Source: Microlunatus parietis (lineage in GTDB: Bacteria > Actinomycetota > Actinomycetes > Propionibacteriales > Propionibacteriaceae). Taken from it: DNA of 64,000 bases. A program made the translations under genes and the position numbers. Positions 41,236 through 49,687 of this stretch are shown piece by piece (within the stretch, counting starts at the first letter, position 1; each line of letters starts with the position of its first letter). The notes below the pieces were generated by a model that was not told the DNA's origin, ran no database searches, and saw nothing but the letters and a program-made list of their open reading frames with translations. The stretch lies in assembly GCF_013407955.1 (NCBI RefSeq), contig NZ_JACCBU010000001.1, forward strand, positions 6,820,001 to 6,884,000. The letters are read 5' to 3'.

Positions 41236-42652
41236 AAGGACCCTGCTCGGGCTGTCCGCGGCCGGTGCCGCCGGCGTCGTGGCCGGCTGCAGCACACCGC
41301 AGGCCGAGACGCCGGGACAGCGCACGATCACCTGGTGGGACCACAACGTCAACCTGCAGAAGGCGAACGGTGCCGCGTACGAGGCGTTCACCGCCAAGTC
41401 CGGGATCGCGGTCAAGTACACGTACCACCAGACCGCCAAGATCGGCCAGGCCCTGCAGCTGGCCAAGCAGAGCAACCAGCAGCCGGACGTGCACAGCACC
41501 GCCGGGCTGGAGGCGTCGATCCCGTCCTTGATCGCGGACGGCTGGTTCGCTCCGATCGACTGGCCGGACGACGTGAAGAAGGCGTTCGCCTCGCTCGGCG
41601 GGCTGGTCGAGGGGCTGCACTCGTTCGACGGGAAGCTCTACACGTTCCCGATCTTCGCCGACCGGCAGTACGTCGCCGCGACCTGGTTCAACCGGGACAT
41701 GATCGGCAAGGCCGGACTGGACCCGGCGAACCCGCCGAAGACGTTCGACGAGTTCCGCACCGCCTGCCGCACCGTGCAGGACACCCAGAAGGGTGCCAGC
41801 GGCATGATCTTGAGCCTGGCCCACACGGGCCGGATGAACGAGCACCTCAACTCGCTCGCGCAGGGCGCCGGGTTCGAGGGCATCAACGGGGTGAAGTTCG
41901 CCACCGGTGAGTTCGCCTTCGACGACGATGCGTACGTGGCGGTGTTCGAGTTCCTGGCCTCGCTGCAGGCCGACAAGTTGATCTTCCCCGGATCGTCCAG
42001 CCTGGACGACCAGACCGCGCGGGTCCGCTGGGCCGCCGGCGCGGCCGGCTTCTACCTGGACGGGCCGTGGTGCTCGGGCACCGTCCAGACCGAGGCGAAG
42101 CAGTTCCTGCCGTCGGTCGACGTCGGCCCGATGCTGCAGCCGGAGGCCGGCCGTCCGGTCGTCGCCTACCGCGGCCAGGCCGGCGGCAACTACTTCATCT
42201 CCGGCTCGTCCAAGCTGCCCGCCGAGGCGTCGGAACTGCTCACCGGGCTGGCCACCAAGGACTACTGGACCGCGATCGCCAACGCGATGGCCCAGCCGCC
42301 GTACGACCTGTCCGTGGTCGAAGGATCGACCGCGATCGAGCCGTGGAAACGGCTGATCGGCTGGTACGCCGACTCGGTGTTCATCGCGCCGCAGGCCGTG
42401 CTGCGCAACCCCGACGTGCAGCGGGTCAACCGGCACAGTAAGGCGGTCAAGCCGGGCCTCGGCGAGTTGCTGCAAGGCGTCTTCTCCGGCCAGGTCACCG
42501 ACATCCGGGGCGCGCTGAAGAAGCTCACCGACGACTCGGCCGCGGATCGGGAGCAGGCGATCAAGAAGGCGGTCGCCGACGGCGCGAAGGTGTCCGCCGA
42601 CGACTGGGCGTTCTCGGACTGGAAGCCTGCGACCGACTACAAGAACGGCTGA
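41219..42652 (+). CDS. Sugar ABC transporter solute-binding lipoprotein 2
   Basis: 477 residues. Signal NRRTLLGLSAAGAAGVVAGC with lipidated Cys24, then a CUT1 binding domain (TITWWDHNVNLQKANG...). It is a paralog of the protein at 32841: KIGQALQLAKQSNQQPDV, FYLDGPWCSGTV and the DDWAFSDW tail have clear counterparts. No second permease pair is present, so both receptors probably feed the same channel. It starts 17 bp inside the end of the GH2 gene. Confidence 0.92.
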   Translation: MSLMNRRTLLGLSAAGAAGVVAGCSTPQAETPGQRTITWWDHNVNLQKANGAAYEAFTAKSGIAVKYTYHQTAKIGQALQLAKQSNQQPDVHSTAGLEASIPSLIADGWFAPIDWPDDVKKAFASLGGLVEGLHSFDGKLYTFPIFADRQYVAATWFNRDMIGKAGLDPANPPKTFDEFRTACRTVQDTQKGASGMILSLAHTGRMNEHLNSLAQGAGFEGINGVKFATGEFAFDDDAYVAVFEFLASLQADKLIFPGSSSLDDQTARVRWAAGAAGFYLDGPWCSGTVQTEAKQFLPSVDVGPMLQPEAGRPVVAYRGQAGGNYFISGSSKLPAEASELLTGLATKDYWTAIANAMAQPPYDLSVVEGSTAIEPWKRLIGWYADSVFIAPQAVLRNPDVQRVNRHSKAVKPGLGELLQGVFSGQVTDIRGALKKLTDDSAADREQAIKKAVADGAKVSADDWAFSDWKPATDYKNG

Positions 42653-42656
42653 TCGC

Positions 42657-44138
42657 GTGGCCCCCGATCGGCCCAATGTCATGATCATCATGACCGACCA
42701 GCAGCGGGCCGGGTTCACGGCTGGGACAGGGTTCGGGTTGGACACGATGCCGTTCTGTGACGGGTTGGCGGCGTCCGGGACGACGTTCACCGGGGCGTAT
42801 ACGCCGATGCCGGCGTGTGTCCCGGCCCGGACCAGTCTGTTGTCGGGGCGGTTTCCGTCGGCGCACCGGATCCGGCAGAACTCCAACAACCGCAAGGAGT
42901 TTCGGGGCGAGGATCTGCTCGACGTGTTCCGGGCGGCCGGTTATCGGACGGCGTTCGCCGGGAAGCCGCACGTGTATCGGGGGCCGGAGGACTACGACCA
43001 CTGGGCCGGGCCGTACATGCACACCGGGGCGCCGGACGAGACCGACGAGCAACGGGCGTTCACCGAGTGGCTGGTGTCGATCGATCATGGTCCGGCGTTG
43101 GAGCCGACGCCGTTCCCGGTGGCGGTGCAGTATCCGGTTCGGATCGTCGACGACGCGCTGGCCCAGCTGGCCGACGACGGCGGTGATCATGATCGGCCCT
43201 GGCTGAGCTGGGTGTCGTTCCCGGAGCCGCACAATCCGTATCAGGTGCCGGAGCCGTACTTCTCGCTGTTCGCTCCGGAGCAGGTGCCGGACCGGGCGGC
43301 GGGGCCGGAGGCGGCGCTGGCGAAGGGCGGGCCGTACCGCTGGCTGCGCGAGCTGGTGGAGGAGAAGCGGCCCGGTTATGACGACCTGTGGCGGCGGTAT
43401 CGGGCGTCCTATTGCGGGATGTTGCGGTTGATCGATGATCAGGTGCGGCGGCTGGTGACGTCGGTGGAGGAGCGCGCTCCGGGGCGGACGCTCTATCTGT
43501 TCCTGGCCGATCATGGTGATTTCGTGGGGGAGTACGGGTTGCAGCGCAAGGGTGCCGGGATGCCGGAGGCCCTGATGCGGATTCCGTTCTTCGTGGCGGG
43601 TCCGGGCGTTCGGTCCGGCGTGGACGGTGATCATCTGGTGAGTCTGGTGGATGTGTTGCCGACGCTGGCGGAGGCGATCGGGGCGGAGATCCCGGCCGGC
43701 GTGCAGGGGCGGAGTTTCTGGCCGCTGTTGACCGGTGGTGACGATCCGGGCGAGGTGTTCGCCAGTATCTACGCCGAGGGCGGCTACGGCGGCCTGTTCT
43801 ACCCAGCGGACGCCCGGCCCGAGTTGCACTATCCGTACCAGGGAACGATCTACGACGAGCTGAACACCGTTACCCAGAGCGGCACCTCGGCGATGCTCCG
43901 GCGCGGGGACTGGAAGGTGATCTTCCACTCCGACGGGCGTGGCGAGCTGTACCGGCTGGACATCGACCCGGCCGAGTTGAACGATCTCTGGGACGACCCG
44001 GACTGTGCGGCGCGGCGGGCGGAGTTGATCACCGAGCTGCTCCGCTGGCGGCTCGAGGTCGCCGACGACCTGCCCACCGGCGCCTACCGCCCGCTCCGCG
44101 CCGATCACAACTGGTATCGCCGAGGAAGAGATGAGTGA
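42657..44138 (+). CDS. Sulfatase 3 (formylglycine-dependent)
   Basis: 493 residues. The first metal site is PNVMIIMTDQQRAG, the formylglycine motif is C54-V-P-A-R followed by TSLLSG, FAGKPHVY near residue 102 supplies Lys/His, and FLADHGDFVGEYG near 284 the second metal pair. There is no signal peptide. GTG 42657 starts 4 bp after the binding-protein stop. The 3' end overlaps sulfatase 4 by 8 bp. The 5' half (about 42700-43700) uses more runs of GG-ending codons than the neighbours, perhaps a separate origin. Confidence 0.92.
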   Translation: MAPDRPNVMIIMTDQQRAGFTAGTGFGLDTMPFCDGLAASGTTFTGAYTPMPACVPARTSLLSGRFPSAHRIRQNSNNRKEFRGEDLLDVFRAAGYRTAFAGKPHVYRGPEDYDHWAGPYMHTGAPDETDEQRAFTEWLVSIDHGPALEPTPFPVAVQYPVRIVDDALAQLADDGGDHDRPWLSWVSFPEPHNPYQVPEPYFSLFAPEQVPDRAAGPEAALAKGGPYRWLRELVEEKRPGYDDLWRRYRASYCGMLRLIDDQVRRLVTSVEERAPGRTLYLFLADHGDFVGEYGLQRKGAGMPEALMRIPFFVAGPGVRSGVDGDHLVSLVDVLPTLAEAIGAEIPAGVQGRSFWPLLTGGDDPGEVFASIYAEGGYGGLFYPADARPELHYPYQGTIYDELNTVTQSGTSAMLRRGDWKVIFHSDGRGELYRLDIDPAELNDLWDDPDCAARRAELITELLRWRLEVADDLPTGAYRPLRADHNWYRRGRDE

Positions 44139-45528
44139 ACGACCCCACCTGTTGTTGATCACCACCGACCAGCTGCGCCGGGACTCCCTCGGCTGCTACG
44201 GCGGGAGCGTGATCGAGACGCCGAACCTCGACCGGCTGGCGGCGACGTCGACGGTCTACGACAACGCCTGGACCGCCAGCCCGTGGTGCCTGCCCAGCCG
44301 GAGCTCGATCATGACCGGCTGCTACCCGCACACCCACCGGGCGTACAGCAACTTCCGGGACTGCCGGCTGACCCCGGACCGGCCGAACCTCTACAACACC
44401 TTGGGCGGGTTGGGTTACCACGTCACCCATGTCGGCAAGTGCCACTACGCGCCGGTGCCGTACGGCGAGACGAAGCCGGACCGGACGCTGCCGTACTCGG
44501 AGTTCCGGGACTACTACCTGAGTCTCGGTATCGACGATCTCGAACTTCAGGACGACAAGCAGGTGTCGGTCTGGTTCCGCGACGACTACGCCGAGGAACT
44601 CGACCAGGCCGGTCACCTGGAGGCGTACCGGGCCAAGGTCTGGGACAAGGACGCGGCGAAGGTGTTCACCTTCCCGGCGCCGACCGAGTGGCACCCGGAC
44701 GCCTGGGTCGGCCGGAAGGCGGTCGAACGGCTGTCCCGTGCCGACCAAGATCAACCCCAGTTCACCTGGGTCTCGATCTCCGGCCCGCACTTCCCGTTCG
44801 ACCCGCCGGCGGAATACCTGGACCGGGTCGATCCGAACAAGATCGAGGAGCCGGTGATCACCGGCGACCTGGACGACCCGGCCCGGATGCACTACTGGAG
44901 TCGGCACGGCGCGCCCGGACGATGGATCGAGAGCGGCCGCAACGACCGCTACGACGCCGACTACTGGCGCCGGCTGCGGACCAACTACTACGCCAACGTC
45001 GCCCTGATCGACGACGTGATCGGGGATCTGATCACCGCCGCCGAGCAGCGGTTCGGCGACGACCTGGTGGTGATCTTCACGCCCGATCATGGCGAGATGC
45101 TCGGCAATCATGGCATCTGGGGCAAGGGCCACTGCTTCTACAACGACGTGCTCAACGTCCCGTTCCTGGTCCGCCGCCCGGGTGTGGCACCCGGCCGCAG
45201 CGACGACCTGGTGTCCTTGATCGACATCTTCCCGACCCTGGTCGGGCTGGCCGGCGGGGATCCTGGCGCCGTGGACGGCCTGAGCCTGGCCGGCGAGCAG
45301 CGGCACCAGATCCTGCTGTCCGAGGGCGAGGGCTTCGTGACGGCGACCGACGGTCGGCGCAAGCTGGCCCGGGCCGAGGCCCACGGCCGTAGGTTCGCCG
45401 AGTTCTTCGACCTTGCCGAGGACCCGGGCGAGTTGATCAACCGGTCCGGCGATCCGAAGCACGCGGCGGCGGAGCGTGACCTCGGCGCAGCGATCGGCGC
45501 CGCCCTGCTTTCCGCCGCACTTCCCTGA
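44131..45528 (+). CDS. Sulfatase 4 (formylglycine-dependent)
   Basis: 465 residues. LLLITTDQLRRDSLGCYGG opens the fold, the formylglycine motif is C53-L-P-S-R with SSIMTG, HVGKCHYAPV near residue 104 supplies Lys/His, and IFTPDHGEMLGNHG near 312 the second metal pair. There is no signal peptide. It overlaps sulfatase 3 by 8 bp, with GAGGAAG before the ATG. Confidence 0.92.
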   Translation: MSERPHLLLITTDQLRRDSLGCYGGSVIETPNLDRLAATSTVYDNAWTASPWCLPSRSSIMTGCYPHTHRAYSNFRDCRLTPDRPNLYNTLGGLGYHVTHVGKCHYAPVPYGETKPDRTLPYSEFRDYYLSLGIDDLELQDDKQVSVWFRDDYAEELDQAGHLEAYRAKVWDKDAAKVFTFPAPTEWHPDAWVGRKAVERLSRADQDQPQFTWVSISGPHFPFDPPAEYLDRVDPNKIEEPVITGDLDDPARMHYWSRHGAPGRWIESGRNDRYDADYWRRLRTNYYANVALIDDVIGDLITAAEQRFGDDLVVIFTPDHGEMLGNHGIWGKGHCFYNDVLNVPFLVRRPGVAPGRSDDLVSLIDIFPTLVGLAGGDPGAVDGLSLAGEQRHQILLSEGEGFVTATDGRRKLARAEAHGRRFAEFFDLAEDPGELINRSGDPKHAAAERDLGAAIGAALLSAALP

Positions 45529-45540
45529 GGAGACCTGATC

Positions 45541-47013
45541 GTGACTGATCGACTCAACGTGCTGGTCGTGATGAGCGACGAGCAGAGCTGGGACACCCTT
45601 GGCTGCAACGGAAACCCGGCCGCCCGGACCCCGCACACCGACGGGCTCGCCGAGAACGGGACGTCGTTCGACGCGTTGTTCACACCGTTCCCGCTCTGCT
45701 GCCCGTCGCGGACCAGCCTGATCACCTCGCAGCAGCCGCGGCACCACCACGTGCTCGGCAACTGGCGCGGCATCCGGCCGGATCTGGCGGAGCAGGGGAT
45801 CGGCGCCGACTTCGCCGCCGCCGGCTACCACACGCTCTACTGCGGCAAGTGGCACGTGCCCGGCACGACGCCAAAGAGGATGGGCTTCGCCGAGTCGGTC
45901 GCGATCCCGGCGGTGATCGACGGCAAGGACCGCGGCCGCTACATCGAGCCGTATCGTGATCATGCCGCCGCGGCCGGCTACGAACTGGTGCCGGGCAACA
46001 TCGAGAACCTGACCGAGGCCGACCGGGCCGGCCTGGCGGATCCGTCGTCGCCGCACCGCACGACGGCCGCGATCGAGCTTGAGCATTTCCTGGAGCCCTG
46101 GCAGACCGGGCAGTTCCTGGCCGCGCTGGACCGGGCGCCGGACGACCGGCCCTGGTTCGCGGTCTGCTCGTTCAACGCGCCGCACTTCCCGTTCGCGGTG
46201 CCGCGCCCGTACGACAGCCTGATCGACCGGACCAAGATCACGTTGCCGCCGACCTGGGCGCTCGGCCCGGAGGCCTTGCCGGACGAGGTTGCGAAGTCCC
46301 ACTTCGCGAGCAAGTTCGCCGACCTCGACGAGGCCGGCTGGATCGACGTGATCGGCCACTACCATGGCCTGTGCAGCCTGGTCGATGATCAACTCGGCCG
46401 GATCCTGGCCGGCCTGGCCGCCCGCGGGGAGCTGGACCGGACGATCATCTGCTACACCTCCGATCACGGCGACATGATGGGCGCGTACCGGATGGTGGAG
46501 AAGGGTCACCTGCTGCACTACGACGAGACCATGCGGGTGCCGTTGTTGATCAAGCACCCGGACGGCGGCGCGGCCCGGACCGACGCCCCGATGAGCATGA
46601 CCGACCTGGCCCCGACGCTCGCCGAACTGGCCGGCGTGCCGTTCGAGCGGGCCACCGACGGGCTCTCGTACGCGAACCTGGTCGGCAACGCCGGCGCCGC
46701 GGACGTCCGTGATCACGTCGTCGGCGAGTCGGTCCTGTGGAACCTCGACTCGGAGAACGCGGCCGGGGAGCACCGGGACCCGGCCGGCTTCGACCCGGCA
46801 ACCGACGCGATCAACCTCTCCCTGCGGACCCGGACCCACCGCTACAACTGGCGCTCCCGCGACCGCGACGAGCTGGCCGACCTGACCGCCGCGGACCCGA
46901 ACCCCAAGGCGCCGGACCCCGGCCAGGCCGACCTGGTCGCCGGCTTCCGGCACACCCTCGCCGACGAGGTCGGCGACGTCTTCGGGTGGGCCGCGGAGCA
47001 GTTGCGTCGCTGA
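45541..47013 (+). CDS. Sulfatase 5 (formylglycine-dependent)
   Basis: 490 residues. NVLVVMSDEQSWDTLGCNG gives the first metal ligands, the formylglycine motif is C53-C-P-S-R followed by TSLITS, YCGKWHVPG near residue 102 supplies Lys/His, and YTSDHGDMMGAYR near 305 the second metal pair. There is no signal peptide. GTG 45541 follows AGGAGA at 7 nt. It is the last gene of the operon; a weak hairpin (TCCGA-GGCT-TCGGA, about 47030-47043) lies in the 31-bp gap before the convergent RibD-like gene. Confidence 0.92.
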   Translation: MTDRLNVLVVMSDEQSWDTLGCNGNPAARTPHTDGLAENGTSFDALFTPFPLCCPSRTSLITSQQPRHHHVLGNWRGIRPDLAEQGIGADFAAAGYHTLYCGKWHVPGTTPKRMGFAESVAIPAVIDGKDRGRYIEPYRDHAAAAGYELVPGNIENLTEADRAGLADPSSPHRTTAAIELEHFLEPWQTGQFLAALDRAPDDRPWFAVCSFNAPHFPFAVPRPYDSLIDRTKITLPPTWALGPEALPDEVAKSHFASKFADLDEAGWIDVIGHYHGLCSLVDDQLGRILAGLAARGELDRTIICYTSDHGDMMGAYRMVEKGHLLHYDETMRVPLLIKHPDGGAARTDAPMSMTDLAPTLAELAGVPFERATDGLSYANLVGNAGAADVRDHVVGESVLWNLDSENAAGEHRDPAGFDPATDAINLSLRTRTHRYNWRSRDRDELADLTAADPNPKAPDPGQADLVAGFRHTLADEVGDVFGWAAEQLRR

Positions 47014-47044
47014 TGCGGGCGCGTGGCCTTCCGAGGCTTCGGAG

Positions 47045-47653
47045 TCAGCGCAGCACGCGGTACGTCACATGGGTGACCGTGGTCGAGGCCCGGGCGTACA
47101 CCTGCTCGAGCTTCAGCGGCGGGACGCCGTCGAACAACCGTGAACCACCGCCGAGCGTGATCGGCACGATGTGCAGCCGCACCTCGTCGACCAGGCCGGC
47201 GGCGAGGTACTGATTGATCGTCTCCGGACCGCCCTCGATCGAGATGTCGCGCTCCCCGGCGGCCTCCCGGGCCTGCTCCAGCGCCGCCTCGATCCCGTCG
47301 GTGACGAAGTGGTACGTCGTGCCACCCTCCATCGGCTGCGGCTCGCGGGCGTGGTGGGTGAGCACGAACACTGGCCCGTGGAACGGCGGATTGTCGCCCC
47401 ACCAGCCGTTCCACGGCCGGTCCCACGCGCCGCGCACCGGGCCGAACATGTTCCGCCCCATGATCACCGCGCCGGCCGCCGTGGCCTGATCGAGCTCAGG
47501 GCGGTTGTCGTCGGCGTCGTCGAACATCCAGCTGTGCAGCGTGTTGCCCCAACCATCGCCGCCGTCGTCGCCGAACGGCCGTTCCTCGGACTGGTTGGGC
47601 CCGGCCGCGTAGCCGTCGACCGAGATCGATTGGTGGCAGGTGATCTTGCTCAT
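47045..47653 (-). CDS. RibD C-terminal/dihydrofolate reductase-like protein
   Basis: 202 residues of the RibD_C/DHFR-like family (KITCHQSISVDGYAAGPNQSEERPFG at the start, VIMGRNMFGP near residue 64, GGGSRLFDGVPPLKLEQV near 165). NADPH-dependent reductase activity is likely, but the substrate is unknown; such proteins are frequent in actinobacteria. ATG 47653 has AGGAGGA. It is divergent from a TetR gene, across a 67-bp gap with two similar palindromes, and is probably its target. Confidence 0.87.
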   Translation of the reverse strand: MSKITCHQSISVDGYAAGPNQSEERPFGDDGGDGWGNTLHSWMFDDADDNRPELDQATAAGAVIMGRNMFGPVRGAWDRPWNGWWGDNPPFHGPVFVLTHHAREPQPMEGGTTYHFVTDGIEAALEQAREAAGERDISIEGGPETINQYLAAGLVDEVRLHIVPITLGGGSRLFDGVPPLKLEQVYARASTTVTHVTYRVLR

Positions 47654-47688
47654 CGCTTGCTCCTCCTGGTCATCAGTCCCAGACCACT

Positions 47689-47719
47689 GTGTCTCAGGGA
47701 CACTGTGTACTCTAGACAC
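47689..47719. promoter_or_regulatory. Pair of operator-like palindromes between ribD-like and TetR genes
   Basis: Two 15-bp sites of the same form GTGT-N7-ACAC: 47689-47703 and 47705-47719, one base apart. TACTCT (47708-47713), inside the second, can serve as the TetR gene's -10, seven bases before GTG 47721. Binding would control both divergent genes. Confidence 0.55.
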
Positions 47720-47720
47720 C

Positions 47721-48518
47721 GTGGGGCGCCGTGGCAATCCCCGATCTCCGACCGACGGATGGTGGGCTGTGCAGGACGAACAGAGCCAGGAACTGGCGGC
47801 ACTCGAGCTGTTGTGGGGCTTGCGTGAGCCGTCCTCCTTCGGTCCGCGGCGTGCACTCACCGTCCAGCAGCTCGCCGAGGTGTGCGTGCGGCTGGCGGAC
47901 ACCGAAGGCCTGAACGCGGTCGCAATGCAGCGCGTGGCGCAGGAACTCAACTACACCAAGATGTCCCTCTACCGCTACGTCAGGAACAAGGCCGAGCTGA
48001 TCGCCGTGATGACCGACCTGGCGATCGGTGCGCCGCCCGACCTCGGGCCGCCCGAGGACGGGTGGCGCACCCGCATCGACCGCTGGATCCGGGGCATCCG
48101 GGCCACCTGGCAGCAGCACCCGTGGCTGCCGTACGTCAGCGAATGGCAGGGACACGCGGGCGCGATCCGGCCGGTCGCCGGCGACCGGCCGATGGGACCC
48201 AACGAGGTCGGCTGGGTGGAGGCCGCGGTCGCAGCCTTCGAGGACACACCGCTGACGGCGCGGGAACGGATGGACTGCGTGTTCCTGCTCAGCGCGCACC
48301 TCCGCAGCACGCACGCGATGACCACAGCAGGCGTGCTGCCGTGGACGCTCGACGTTCCGCAGGATCCCTTGCTGGACCGGCTCCGCGACAGCTTCGGCTC
48401 CTCCTACCCGGCACTGACGGCGCTCGCCGCGTCCGCCGCCGAACCGGACCACGACGCCTTCACGTTCGGCCTGGAACGCGTCCTGGACGGCATCGAGTTG
48501 CTGATCACGCGCCGCTGA
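47721..48518 (+). CDS. TetR-family transcriptional regulator (TetR_C class)
   Basis: 265 residues. The HTH lies at about 40-90 (LTVQQLAEVCVRLADTEGLNAVAMQRVAQELNYTKMSLYRYVRNKAELI), and the long C-terminal domain (RTRIDRWIRGIRATWQQHPWL...) resembles the tetracycline-repressor C-terminal class. GTG 47721 would be leaderless; GTG 47769 is also possible. It likely represses itself and the divergent RibD-like gene. Confidence 0.86.
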   Translation: MGRRGNPRSPTDGWWAVQDEQSQELAALELLWGLREPSSFGPRRALTVQQLAEVCVRLADTEGLNAVAMQRVAQELNYTKMSLYRYVRNKAELIAVMTDLAIGAPPDLGPPEDGWRTRIDRWIRGIRATWQQHPWLPYVSEWQGHAGAIRPVAGDRPMGPNEVGWVEAAVAAFEDTPLTARERMDCVFLLSAHLRSTHAMTTAGVLPWTLDVPQDPLLDRLRDSFGSSYPALTALAASAAEPDHDAFTFGLERVLDGIELLITRR

Positions 48519-48667
48519 CCGCTGCCGGGTGGAGGCACCCAAAGCCAACCGGCCCGCATCTCTGCCGTCGTAACGCCGTCGTCATGGAGGAGCAACGGGA
48601 CCGTAAAAGCCGGCTGACATCGTCGGCGTTGGCCGCCACGGGGCTGGCCGATCCGAGGGGGAGACCG

Positions 48668-49687
48668 TTGAGTTACAAGGCCGAATACATCTGGATCGAC
48701 GGCACCGAGCCGAGCGCGCGACTTCGCTCGAAGACGAAGATCCTGGCCGACGGGGCCGAGTTGCCGGAGTGGGGCTTCGACGGTTCGAGCACCAACCAGG
48801 CGCCCGGTGACAACTCGGACTGCGTCCTCAAGCCGGTCTTCTCGTGCCCCGACCCGGTCCGCGGCGGCAACCACGTGCTGGTGCTGTGCGAGGTCTACCT
48901 CGTCGACGGCACGCCGCACCCGACCAACAACCGGGCCAGGCTGCTGCCGGTCGCCGAGCGGTACGCGGGGCAGGAACCCTGGTTCGGCATCGAGCAGGAA
49001 TACACCTTCTTCCAGGACGGCCGCCCGCTCGGCTTTCCCGCCGTCGGCTACCCCGCTCCGCAGGGCCCGTACTACTGCGGCGTCGGCGCCGACGAGGTCT
49101 TCGGCCGCGAGATCGTCGAGAAGCACCTGGACGCCTGCCTCGAGGCCGGGCTGAACATCTCCGGCATCAACGCCGAGGTGATGCCGGGCCAGTGGGAGTT
49201 CCAGGTCGGGCCGGCGGGACCGGTCGAGGTCGCCGACCACCTGTGGATCGCGCGCTGGCTGCTCTACCGCATCGCAGAGGAGTACGACGTCGCCGCCACC
49301 CTGGACGCCAAGCCGGCCAAGGGCGACTGGAACGGCGCCGGCGCGCACACCAACTTCTCCACCCGGGCCATGCGGGAGGGCTACGACGCGATCATCACCG
49401 CGTGCGAATCCCTCGGCGCGCCCGGCAAGGTCGAGGAGCACATCGCGGGCTACGGCCACGGCATCGAGGAGCGCCTGACCGGTCACCACGAGACCGCTCC
49501 GCACGACGTCTACAGCTACGGGGTCTCGAACCGCGGCGCATCGGTCCGCATCCCGTGGCAGGTCGAGGTGGACAAGAAGGGCTACATCGAGGACCGCCGG
49601 CCCAACGCCAACATCGACCCCTACAACGTCACCCGCCTGCTCGTGAACACCTGTTGCGCTGCGCTGGAGAACGCCGGTCAGGCCTGA
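48668..49687 (+). CDS. glnII: Type II (eukaryote-like) glutamine synthetase
   Basis: 339 residues, the usual length of GSII. It makes glutamine from glutamate, ammonia and ATP. Family blocks are SYKAEYIWIDGTEPSARLRSKTKI, ELPEWGFDGSSTNQAPGDNSD, FGIEQEYTFFQ, GINAEVMPGQWEFQVGP, NGAGAHTNFST and NRGASVRIPWQVE (substrate and metal ligands). TTG 48668 is chosen because it gives the canonical (M)SYKAEYIW start and has GGGGGAGA upstream; ATG 48584 would add 28 unusual residues. It overlaps the convergent esterase gene by 10 bp. Actinobacteria normally also carry GlnA. Confidence 0.93.
   Translation: MSYKAEYIWIDGTEPSARLRSKTKILADGAELPEWGFDGSSTNQAPGDNSDCVLKPVFSCPDPVRGGNHVLVLCEVYLVDGTPHPTNNRARLLPVAERYAGQEPWFGIEQEYTFFQDGRPLGFPAVGYPAPQGPYYCGVGADEVFGREIVEKHLDACLEAGLNISGINAEVMPGQWEFQVGPAGPVEVADHLWIARWLLYRIAEEYDVAATLDAKPAKGDWNGAGAHTNFSTRAMREGYDAIITACESLGAPGKVEEHIAGYGHGIEERLTGHHETAPHDVYSYGVSNRGASVRIPWQVEVDKKGYIEDRRPNANIDPYNVTRLLVNTCCAALENAGQA

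Noticed and set aside
32841..47013. Prophage or integrative element carrying the sulfatase operon
   Set aside because: No integrase, relaxase or phage gene and no flanking direct repeats were seen; the nearest tRNA is 20 kb away.
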